Source of the DNA: Gemmatimonadota bacterium | Lineage (GTDB): Bacteria > Gemmatimonadota > Gemmatimonadetes > Longimicrobiales > Gaopeijiaceae | Reading direction: 5' to 3' | Length of the DNA: 48,557 nt | Assembly: GCA_022561145.1 (NCBI GenBank) | Contig: JADFRS010000011.1 | Coordinates: 1-48,557 of the forward strand | Part shown: in pieces, positions 39,025 through 46,592 of the stretch | Layout of the letters: each line of letters opens with the position of its first letter | How positions within the stretch are numbered: the stretch's first letter is position 1 | Made by a program: the position numbers and the translations under genes | Notes under the pieces: model-generated | Seen by the model: the letters and a program-made list of their open reading frames with translations, nothing else | Databases searched by the model: none | What the model was told of the DNA's origin: nothing

Positions 39025-42024
39025 ATGTGGAGCGCCCGCACTCCGGCCACGTGCATGGCCTTGATCTTGGCCGCGGCCAGCGGAGGCTGCGGCCACTCAG
39101 CACCAGGTGCCGTGACGGTGGGTCCCCTGCTGCTGGCCCAACTCGACCGAGACGCACAGCGCTGGGTGGATCGGACCCTCTCCGAGCTGACCCTGCGCCA
39201 GGCCGTCGCCCAGCTCGTCGTCCAGTGGCTCCCGGGATCGTATTCGTCCACGTCGAGCCCTGAATTCCAGGAGTGGGCCGGCTGGGTCGAAAACGACGAG
39301 ATCGGCGGCATCTACCTGTCCATCGGTCTCCCCCACTCGTACGCGGCGAAGATCAACGAACTCCAGGCCCGCGCCCGTGTGCCCCTGTTGGTCACATCCG
39401 ATTTCGAAAGCGGGGGGCCGGGCATGCGCATCAATCACTCATACGCGCTGCCCTCGTTGCTCCCGCAGGGTGGTGGAACCAGCTTTCCGCCGACGATGGC
39501 GTTCGGAGCCATTGGTGACGAGCGCTTCGCGCGGGAGTACGGACGTATCACGGCCGAAGAGGCACGTGCGGTGGGTGTTCACCTGAACTTCGCCCCGGTC
39601 CTGGACGTCAACAGCAACCCACTGAATCCCGTCATCAACACGCGATCGTTCGGCGAGGACCCCCTGGCGGTGGCACGTTTGGGTGCCGCATACATCGAGG
39701 GAGCACGCCTGGGCGGCGTGATGACGACCGCGAAGCACTTTCCGGGTCACGGCGATACGAAGACCGACTCACACGTCGGGCTTCCTGTGGTGTCGGCCGA
39801 CTGGGAGCGGCTCAACGCCGTCGAGTTGGTGCCGTTTCGGCGGGCTATCGCGGCCGGTGTGGACGCCGTCATGACGGCTCACGTCATCGTCGAGGGCGTG
39901 CAGGGTCTGGAGGGGCCGCCGGCCACCATGGATCCCCGCTTCATGACCGAGCTCCTGCGTAATGAAATGGGCTTCGACGGGCTGCTCTTCACAGACGCAC
40001 TTCGCATGGGGGCGATCACCACCATGTACGGCGCCGCGGAGGCGGGCGTGCTCGCGCTGGAGGCGGGCTCGGACGTGTTGCTCATGCCCCCCGATGTGAC
40101 CGAGGCCATCGACGCGGTGGTCGCTGCGGTGGCCGAGGGCCGAATCAGTGAGAGCCGCGTACGCGAGTCGGCGCGCAGGATGCTGGAGGTGAAGGCACGA
40201 GCAGGGCTCCACCGCAATCGGTATGTCGATTTGGACGCGGTGGACGAAGTGGTCGGTTCGGGCCCACATGTGGCGTTCGCCGACACGGTGGCCACACGCT
40301 CTATCACGCTCGTGCGTGATCGCGTGCACACGGTGCCTGTGGATCCGGCCGTCGCCCGCCGCGTGCTGAGCGTCACCTATGCCAGGCCCAACCATCTGGT
40401 GGCCGGCCTCGCCTTCGAGCCGCTCCTCGCCGAGCGGGTCCAGACCGTGACGGCCCGGCGCGTCGGACCGGATTCGCCGGACGCGCTCTATGACACCCTG
40501 CGGACCCTCGCGGAAGAGGCCGACCTGATTGTGGTGAGCGCCTACGTCCCCCCGCAGTCGGGGTTGGACGAGGTGTCCATTCCCGACGCGCTGGCCGACT
40601 TCGTGGCCGATGTGAGCCAGGTGCGACCGACCGTGACGATCTCGTTCGGCAATCCCTACCTCCTCACGTCGTTGCCGGGCGCTCGTGCCTACATGATTGC
40701 GTGGGGGGACCGCGAGGTCTCGCAGCGGGCGGCGGCCTTGGCGTTGTTCGGCGACGCGCCGATCACCGGACGCCTCCCGGTTTCCATCCCGCCGCTTCAC
40801 TCCGCCGGCGATGGGCTCGATCGAATCGGGCGGGAGACATTTGGGATTCCACCACGGATCGGTGTGGCCCCTGTTCCCGTCCGTCCGTCCGCCGGGAGCG
40901 ACACTCCCCTCGAGGCGGATCCTGCCGATATCGGGATGTCGGCTGAACGGCTGGCCGCCCTGGACGCTCTGATCGAGCGAGCGATCGCCGACTCCACCGC
41001 TCCGGGAGTCGCACTGGCGATAGGCCGCAGCGGAGGAACCGTGCGTCTGCGTGGATACGGGCGGCTCGACTGGGACGCCGCCTCCCCCCCAGTCGGGCCC
41101 GGCAGCCTGTACGACCTGGCCTCGCTCACCAAGGTGGTCGCGACGACCTCTGCTGCCATGCTCCTGGTGAACGAGGGCCGTCTGGACCTGGACGCTCGCG
41201 CCGTCGACTACATCCCGTGGTGGGGGAGGGGGGATCCGACCAAGGAGCAAGTGACCATCCGGCATTTGCTCCTGCACAGGGCAGGCTTGCCTCCGTTCCG
41301 ACCGTTCTTTCTCGAGATGGAGGGTCAGACTGCGTTCGAGAATGCGATTGCCGACCTCGGGTTGGACTACATACCGGGGGAACGCACGGTCTATTCCGAT
41401 ATCGGCTTCATGACTCTTGCCTTCGTGATCGAGCACATCGCGGGCACGTCCTTCGACGTCCTACTCGCGAACCGCGTCTGGCCGATGCTCGGGATGTCGG
41501 ATACCCACTTCACGCCGGATGAAGCGCTCTTGCCGCGAATCGCCGCCACCGAAGTCGACTCGATCTACCGCCACGAGCACGTGCGCGGCGTGGTGCACGA
41601 CGAAAACGCGTATGCGATGGGTGGTGTGGCCGGGCACGCGGGCCTGTTCTCGTCGGCGCGAGACCTCGCGGCCTTCGGGCGCGTGATGCTCAGCGGCGGC
41701 GCGACCACGGAGGGGAGAATCTTTGGCGCCCGCACGATCGAAAGATTCACGCGCCGTTACGACGACTCGGCCAGCCGCGCGCTCGGGTGGGACACGCCTT
41801 CAGCTCGTTCGTCGGCCGGCGACTATTTTTCCGCTGCGGCCTTCGGGCACACCGGCTTCACGGGCACCTCGATTTGGATCGACCCGGAGCTGGACGTATT
41901 CGTCGTGCTATTGACCAACCGTGTGAACCCGACCCGGGAGAACACCAAGCACATCGCATTCCGGCGCGCGGTGCATGACGCGGTGGCCATGGCCATCACG
42001 GACCGCGTCGTCACGCGCCGGTGA
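39025..42024 (+). CDS. Fusion of NagZ-type GH3 glucosaminidase and AmiE-like serine hydrolase
   Basis: 999 residues from ATG 39025 (GTG 39004, after AAGGGGG, is an alternative). Export signal LILAAASGGCG with a possible lipid-anchor Cys. GH3 part (about 45-620): KHFPGHG (237-243), dyad TDSH (D248, H250), nucleophile in LLFTDALRMGAI (D324) and the second alpha/beta domain. Serine beta-lactamase-fold part (about 640-999): SLTK (S700, K703), YSD (790-792) and HTG (942-944). In B. subtilis NagZ and AmiE are separate neighbours; AmiE cuts the peptide from MurNAc after NagZ removes GlcNAc. The fusion would couple both steps. A carboxypeptidase or esterase role for the second half cannot be excluded. 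Confidence 0.87.
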   Translation: MWSARTPATCMALILAAASGGCGHSAPGAVTVGPLLLAQLDRDAQRWVDRTLSELTLRQAVAQLVVQWLPGSYSSTSSPEFQEWAGWVENDEIGGIYLSIGLPHSYAAKINELQARARVPLLVTSDFESGGPGMRINHSYALPSLLPQGGGTSFPPTMAFGAIGDERFAREYGRITAEEARAVGVHLNFAPVLDVNSNPLNPVINTRSFGEDPLAVARLGAAYIEGARLGGVMTTAKHFPGHGDTKTDSHVGLPVVSADWERLNAVELVPFRRAIAAGVDAVMTAHVIVEGVQGLEGPPATMDPRFMTELLRNEMGFDGLLFTDALRMGAITTMYGAAEAGVLALEAGSDVLLMPPDVTEAIDAVVAAVAEGRISESRVRESARRMLEVKARAGLHRNRYVDLDAVDEVVGSGPHVAFADTVATRSITLVRDRVHTVPVDPAVARRVLSVTYARPNHLVAGLAFEPLLAERVQTVTARRVGPDSPDALYDTLRTLAEEADLIVVSAYVPPQSGLDEVSIPDALADFVADVSQVRPTVTISFGNPYLLTSLPGARAYMIAWGDREVSQRAAALALFGDAPITGRLPVSIPPLHSAGDGLDRIGRETFGIPPRIGVAPVPVRPSAGSDTPLEADPADIGMSAERLAALDALIERAIADSTAPGVALAIGRSGGTVRLRGYGRLDWDAASPPVGPGSLYDLASLTKVVATTSAAMLLVNEGRLDLDARAVDYIPWWGRGDPTKEQVTIRHLLLHRAGLPPFRPFFLEMEGQTAFENAIADLGLDYIPGERTVYSDIGFMTLAFVIEHIAGTSFDVLLANRVWPMLGMSDTHFTPDEALLPRIAATEVDSIYRHEHVRGVVHDENAYAMGGVAGHAGLFSSARDLAAFGRVMLSGGATTEGRIFGARTIERFTRRYDDSASRALGWDTPSARSSAGDYFSAAAFGHTGFTGTSIWIDPELDVFVVLLTNRVNPTRENTKHIAFRRAVHDAVAMAITDRVVTRR

Positions 42025-43541
42025 CCGGGTTCACCGGACTCGACCTCGCCGTCCTGCTCGTGTACCTGGCGGGCGTGACCGCCTGGGGCGCTTGGTTGGG
42101 GCGTGGCCAAAGCGGGGGCACGGACTACTTTCTCGGGAATCGCGACCTCCCCTGGGTGGCCGTCATGCTGTCGGTGGTGGCGACCGAGACCAGCACGCTC
42201 ACGTTCTTGAGCATTCCGGGTGTGTCGTACTTGGGCACCATGGGTTTCTTGCAGCTGACCCTCGGCTACCTGGTAGGGCGCGTCGTGATCTCGATGGTGC
42301 TGCTCCCGGCGTACTACCGCGGAGACCTGAACACGGCCTACGCCTTGCTCGAGGATCGGTTCGGGTTGGGCGTTCGCCGCTTTACGTCCGCCGTGTTCAT
42401 GGTGACGCGGCTGCTCGCCGACTCGGTCAGGCTCTTCGCGACCGCGATACCGTTGGCGCTGGTCACCGGATGGGATTACCCAGTGTCGATTGCCGCCATC
42501 GGAGTGGCCACGGTGATCTACACCTATTTCGGAGGCATTCGGGCCGTCGTCTGGGTGGACGCGCTCCAGATGTGCCTCTACCTCCTCGGCGCCGTGGTGG
42601 CGCTTGTGGCGTTGCAGACGCTGGTGCCAAACGGTTGGCCCGAGATCTTTGCCAGGGCGCAGGAGGCCGGGAAGCTGGCCGTGTTCGATTTCTCGATGGA
42701 TCCGGCCGTGGCCTACACGTTCTGGGCGGGACTCCTTGGTGGCGGATTCCTGACGATGGCCTCGCATGGCACGGACCAACTCATCGTGCAACGCTTGCTC
42801 ACATGCCGTAGCGTACGGGACAGCCAGAAGGCCCTCGTGGGAAGCGGGTTCGCCGTGATGGGGCAGTTCGCTCTGTTTCTCCTGGTGGGTCTCGGCCTTT
42901 GGACGTTCTATGGTGGCCGGAGCTTCGACCGGTCCGACGAGATCTTTGCGCGCTTCATCGTGGAGGAGCTTCCCGCGGGCATCACCGGGCTCCTCATCGC
43001 CGGCGTCTTCGCCGCAGCCATGTCCTCGCTGTCCTCGTCCGTGAACTCGTTGGCATCGGCTACGGCCTACGATTTTTGGGCGCCGCTCGCGGGCGCCCGA
43101 GACGACGAGCGTCGCATTCTGCGCATGGGTAAGGTCTTCACGCTCGTGTGGGCCGGCCTCCTGATCGGTGGCGCCATCCTGTTCATTCCGCTGAGCGAGG
43201 GAACCTCCGCGGTCGAGGTCGCGCTCGCGGTCGCCTCGATCGTTTATGGCGGCCTTCTCGGCGCCTTCGCGTTGGGCGTGCTCTCCGTTCGGGCGGATGC
43301 GCGCAGCACGGTCATGGGTATGATCGCGGGGATCGGTACGGTGGCGGCGATCTGGGCGGTCGGCCGTGTGGATCCGGCGGCCGCGGCGGAGTGGCCGTCG
43401 AGCATGAGATGGGTGCGCAGCTACCTGCCTATCGCGTGGCCATGGTTCGTGCCGATCGGGACGGCCATCACCGTGGCGGTCGGCCTCCTTTTCGGTCGCG
43501 GGTCAGGCCGTACGGCCGACGAAACGTCGGTGATCACATGA
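42021..43541 (+). CDS. Sodium:solute symporter (SSS family), putative amino-sugar importer
   Basis: 506 residues; the GTG overlaps the stop of the fusion gene (GTGA). About 13 membrane helices. Family blocks: GTDYFLGNRDLPW, VVATETSTLTFLSIPGVSY, RFGLGVRRFTSAVFM, ITGLLIAGVFAAAMSSLSSSVNSLAS (sodium site 2 region with consecutive Ser) and the GMGKVFTL-like LRMGKVFTLVWAG. The substrate is not readable from sequence. Context, between the GH3/AmiE fusion and a sugar kinase with overlaps on both sides, points to GlcNAc, MurNAc or anhydro-MurNAc. This is inference. Confidence 0.88.
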   Translation: MTGFTGLDLAVLLVYLAGVTAWGAWLGRGQSGGTDYFLGNRDLPWVAVMLSVVATETSTLTFLSIPGVSYLGTMGFLQLTLGYLVGRVVISMVLLPAYYRGDLNTAYALLEDRFGLGVRRFTSAVFMVTRLLADSVRLFATAIPLALVTGWDYPVSIAAIGVATVIYTYFGGIRAVVWVDALQMCLYLLGAVVALVALQTLVPNGWPEIFARAQEAGKLAVFDFSMDPAVAYTFWAGLLGGGFLTMASHGTDQLIVQRLLTCRSVRDSQKALVGSGFAVMGQFALFLLVGLGLWTFYGGRSFDRSDEIFARFIVEELPAGITGLLIAGVFAAAMSSLSSSVNSLASATAYDFWAPLAGARDDERRILRMGKVFTLVWAGLLIGGAILFIPLSEGTSAVEVALAVASIVYGGLLGAFALGVLSVRADARSTVMGMIAGIGTVAAIWAVGRVDPAAAAEWPSSMRWVRSYLPIAWPWFVPIGTAITVAVGLLFGRGSGRTADETSVIT

Positions 43542-44275
43542 GCGGGAGCGTGTTGGGCGTGGATGGCGGAGGCACATGCACCCGCGTACTTCTGGCCAGC
43601 GTCGACGGTGAGGAACTCGCACGCTTCGTCGGGGCGCCCGCTCTTGTCGACCCCAACCGTCCGGAGGTGTCGGCGGACGCCGTAGAGGCCGCGTGCCGTG
43701 AGGCCGCCAAGGCTGCGGGCCTGGAGCTGCCGATAACGGCACTGTGGGCGGGCATCGCCGGAGCCGGCAGGACCAGCGTTCGTGAAATGCTGGGTGCCGA
43801 GTTGGGTCGCCGAGGTTTGGCCGAGCGGGTCGGGGTCGGGACGGACGCGGATGCCGCGTACTACGATGCGTTCGGCGACGCACCCGGTATCTTGCTCATC
43901 TCGGGCACCGGCTCGGTCGCGCTGGGAAAAGGTGAAGACGGATCCAGCGCGACCGTAGGTGGGTGGGGCGTCCTCTTGGGTGACGAGGGGAGCGGCTACG
44001 CGATCGGCATGGCGGCGTTACGGGCCATTGTGCGAGGCGTCGACGGCCGCAGCATGAGTACGTCGATGAAGGAAGCCGTTCTCGAGCGGATTGGGCTGGA
44101 CCGGTCCGAGGAGTTGATCGCGTGGGTGGCCCGGTCCAAGAAGAGTGATGTGGCCGCACTCGTTCCCATGGTCTGCCGAGCTGCGGACACTGGCGATCCG
44201 GTGGCCGCGACCATCCTCGAGGGAGCCATCGAGGATCTCACCAGTCATGTGCTCACCCTGGTCCGCCGCCTCGGG
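43538..44275 (+). pseudogene. BadF/BadG-type N-acetyl-sugar kinase, 3' end lost at a breakpoint
   Basis: About 245 genuine residues; the ATG overlaps the symporter stop (ATGA). ASKHA motifs of GlcNAc/MurNAc kinases (NagK, MurK): GVDGGGTCTRVLLA, LWAGIAGAGR, TDADAAYYDAF, LLISGTGSVALGKG and GGWGVLLGDEGSGYAIG. Family members are about 300-330 residues. Homology appears to stop near SHVLTLVRRLG (about 44270). From there the frame stays open to 45049 but is only the antisense of dapD and has no kinase character. The C-terminal helix and the LAGG-type motif are missing. It would phosphorylate imported amino sugars. Truncated by a deletion or by an assembly join. Confidence 0.8.
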
Positions 44276-44968
44276 AATGCTCAGGGGCCGCTCGGGTCCG
44301 CCGGTGTGGGTCTCGCCGGTCACCAGGTCGTACACGGTGGTCGATGCCGTGAGCTGCACGCCCGGAGCGATGACGGCCCTCGCGCCGACCAACGTGCCTT
44401 CGAACACGCCGACGTTGCCGCCCACGAGGGCATCGTCCTCCACGATGACCGGGCGGAGTCCCACAGGCTCGAGCACTCCGCCCAACTGCGCGCCGGCGCT
44501 GAGGTGTACACGGCACCCGACCTGAGCGCACGAACCCACGAGCGCGTGGGAGTCGATCATCGCACCCCGATCGACGTAGGCCCCGATGTTCACGAAGGCC
44601 GGTGGCATGATCACCACGTTCTCAGCCAGATAGGCGCCCGCGCGCACGGAGCTGCCCCCCGGCACGATGCGGATGTTCTCCTCCACTCCCCGCGTGTCAC
44701 GAAGGGGCAGGGTGTCCCGATCGAAGTAGCTCGCAGGCGTTGCCGGAATCTCGGTGGTCCGGCCCACCCGAAACGCCAGCAGGATGCCGGCCTTGACCCA
44801 TTCGATGGCAGTCCATCCGTCCGGACCCTTTTCGGCGGCGCGCACACGGCCTCCGCCCAGTGCCACCAGCAGGCGGTGCACAGTTGCGCGGGACTCCTCG
44901 ACGGTGTCGGGAGTGACGTCCCCGGCAAGGCGCTCGATGTCGGCCTTGAGGATCTCGAGGTCCGTCAT
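44018..44968 (-). CDS. dapD: Tetrahydrodipicolinate N-succinyltransferase DapD, C-terminus replaced
   Basis: The open frame has 316 residues, but only about 1-235 (44264-44968) look like DapD. It succinylates tetrahydrodipicolinate in the succinylase branch of DAP/lysine synthesis. Left-handed beta-helix repeats run from about residue 105. MIDSHALVGSCAQVG carries the catalytic Asp (D139) and VFEG the Glu (E190). VYDLVTGETH matches the late DapD block. The expected continuation (VVVPG... to the final helical tail, ~40 residues) is absent. Residues from about 236 on are antisense of the kinase gene. The ATG overlaps the dapA stop (ATGA). As encoded, the protein would probably be unstable or inactive. 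Confidence 0.8.
   Translation of the reverse strand: MTDLEILKADIERLAGDVTPDTVEESRATVHRLLVALGGGRVRAAEKGPDGWTAIEWVKAGILLAFRVGRTTEIPATPASYFDRDTLPLRDTRGVEENIRIVPGGSSVRAGAYLAENVVIMPPAFVNIGAYVDRGAMIDSHALVGSCAQVGCRVHLSAGAQLGGVLEPVGLRPVIVEDDALVGGNVGVFEGTLVGARAVIAPGVQLTASTTVYDLVTGETHTGGPERPLSIPEAADQGEHMTGEILDGSLEDGRGHRIASVRSSADHGNECGHITLLGPGHPRDQLLGPVQPNPLENGFLHRRTHAAAVDASHNGP
44262..44290. other. Breakpoint fusing the 3' parts of two convergent genes
   Basis: To the left the plus strand encodes the sugar kinase up to LTLVRRL. To the right the minus strand encodes DapD up to about PLSIPEAA. Both genes lack their C-terminal ends and no intergenic DNA lies between them. A single deletion across the convergent 3' ends, or a mis-joined contig, explains this. 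The exact base cannot be fixed from one sequence. Confidence 0.7.
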
Positions 44969-45855
44969 TCGAGCAGCCCCGCTCCACGAAGTGCCTGCTC
45001 GAGCGGCGCCCGGTTCTGCTCACCGAGGGGCACGAGCGGCAACCTGTAATGCGCCTTGGACTTGCCCATCATCTCGAGTGCCGCCTTCACTGGAACGGGA
45101 TTGGTCTCGATGAAGTTGGCCTGCATGAGCGGCAGCAGGCGGTAGTGAATGTCGCGCGCGGTCGCGAAGTCACCGGCGAGGGCGGCTTCGACCAACTTGG
45201 CCATCTGAGCCGGAGCCTCGTTGGCAACGACCGAGATGACCCCATCGGCGCCGGCGGCAATCAAGGGCAGCGCCAGGCTGTCGTCGCCTGAAAGCACCAG
45301 GAAACCCTCCGGGCGGTCCCTCAGGATGACCATGGCCTGCTCGAGGTTGCCCGAGGCCTCCTTCACCCCGACGATGTTGTCGACCTTCGCCAACTCCAGC
45401 ACCGTGCTCGCCTCGACGTTCGACGATGTCCGGCCCGGCACGTTGTAGATGAAGGTGGGCAGCCCGGAGGCCTCGGCGAGCGCTTGGTAGTGCCGAATGA
45501 GGCCTGCCTGTGATGGCTTGTTGTAGCACGGGCTCACCGAGAGAATCGCATCGGCCCCGGCGTCTCGTGCTGCCTTGGCCAAATTGATCCCGTCCGCGGT
45601 GTTGTTCGTGCCCGCACCGGCCATCACGAGAGTCCGCCCCGCGGCGGCGCGTACCGTTGCCTCGATGACCTGGGCCTGCTCGGAGGCGGTCATGGTTACG
45701 CTCTCGCCTGTCGTGCCGCACGGCACCAGCACTTGCACACCACCATCGACCTGGCATTCCACGTGTCTCCGCAGAGCATCGAAGTCGATGCCCCCGGACT
45801 CCGTGAACGGTGTCACCAGCGCGACGCCAACACCCCTGAACCTCTGGGCGGTCAT
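44965..45855 (-). CDS. dapA: 4-hydroxy-tetrahydrodipicolinate synthase
   Basis: 296 residues, TIM barrel. It condenses pyruvate with aspartate semialdehyde. CGTTGES (46-52) binds the pyruvate carboxylate, YNVPGRT carries the catalytic tyrosine (Y137), and the Schiff-base lysine is in GVKEASGN (K165). VLSGDDSLALPLIAAGADGVISV is the usual late block. It overlaps dapB upstream (ATGA) and dapD downstream (ATGA). Length and motifs are normal. Confidence 0.97.
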   Translation of the reverse strand: MTAQRFRGVGVALVTPFTESGGIDFDALRRHVECQVDGGVQVLVPCGTTGESVTMTASEQAQVIEATVRAAAGRTLVMAGAGTNNTADGINLAKAARDAGADAILSVSPCYNKPSQAGLIRHYQALAEASGLPTFIYNVPGRTSSNVEASTVLELAKVDNIVGVKEASGNLEQAMVILRDRPEGFLVLSGDDSLALPLIAAGADGVISVVANEAPAQMAKLVEAALAGDFATARDIHYRLLPLMQANFIETNPVPVKAALEMMGKSKAHYRLPLVPLGEQNRAPLEQALRGAGLLE

Positions 45856-46592
45856 CGGTCAGCACCTCCGAGCCAGTCGTCCATCGTGTAGATGCCCTTC
45901 CGTCCGTGAATCCACTCTGCGGCGGCGACCGCCCCCTTCGCGAAGGCCCTGCGCCCCTTGGCTACATGCTTCAGCTCGAGACGGTCGTCCGGTCCCGTGA
46001 TCTCGATCTCGTGGATGCCGGCGACCTCGCCGGTACGGGTACTCGCAACGTAAAGCGTGCCGGCGTCGGAACCCACACCCCGCTCCTCTTCTTCCTCCCA
46101 GCGGTGCTTCGAGGAGAGTCCCCCGACAAGTATCTCCGCGAGCGCGATGGCGGTTCCGCTCGGGTGATCCAGCTTGTGCTCGTGATGCGTCTCGTGTACG
46201 CGGACGTCGTACCCTTCCAGCCCGTCGATCATCCGTGCCGCGGCGGCGGCAAGACGGCGGAACACGTAAACGCCCATCGAGAAGTTCGGAGAGTGGATCA
46301 TGCCGATGCCTGCGCTCTGCACTGCCGACTCGACCTCGCGTAGATGGACGGACCACCCCGTACTTCCCACCACGAGGTCGACCCCCGCCTCGGCCGCCAT
46401 GGTGACACTTTCCCACACGGCTTCCGGCGTGGTGAAGACGAACGCGACGTCGGCATTCTCGAGCGGCCGGTCTGGATCATCTGTGTCCGGAGAGGCCGGA
46501 TCGATCCGTCGGATCACCTCGTGGCCTCGGCTCACGGCCACGTCTTCCACAGTGTGACCCATGCGCCCATACCCCACCAAGGCGATTCTCAC
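45852..46592 (-). CDS. dapB: 4-hydroxy-tetrahydrodipicolinate reductase
   Basis: 246 residues from GTG 46592, which overlaps the lysC stop (GTGA) and gives MRIALVGYGRMGHTVED; the longer in-frame version lies over lysC and is rejected. The NAD(P) loop is GYGRMG (7-12), VVGSTGW marks the nucleotide site, and the catalytic/substrate motif is ETHHEHKLDHPSGTA (HH 136-137, K140). The family motif is usually KxDAPSGT; here it is KLDHPSGT. It reduces the DapA product in the DAP pathway. Confidence 0.95.
   Translation of the reverse strand: MRIALVGYGRMGHTVEDVAVSRGHEVIRRIDPASPDTDDPDRPLENADVAFVFTTPEAVWESVTMAAEAGVDLVVGSTGWSVHLREVESAVQSAGIGMIHSPNFSMGVYVFRRLAAAAARMIDGLEGYDVRVHETHHEHKLDHPSGTAIALAEILVGGLSSKHRWEEEEERGVGSDAGTLYVASTRTGEVAGIHEIEITGPDDRLELKHVAKGRRAFAKGAVAAAEWIHGRKGIYTMDDWLGGADR

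Noticed and set aside
44276-45049. Continuation of the sugar kinase frame to a 504-residue protein
   Set aside because: Beyond about 44275 the translation is the antisense of dapD and dapA, rich in His and Arg, with no kinase features. It is an open-frame coincidence after the breakpoint.
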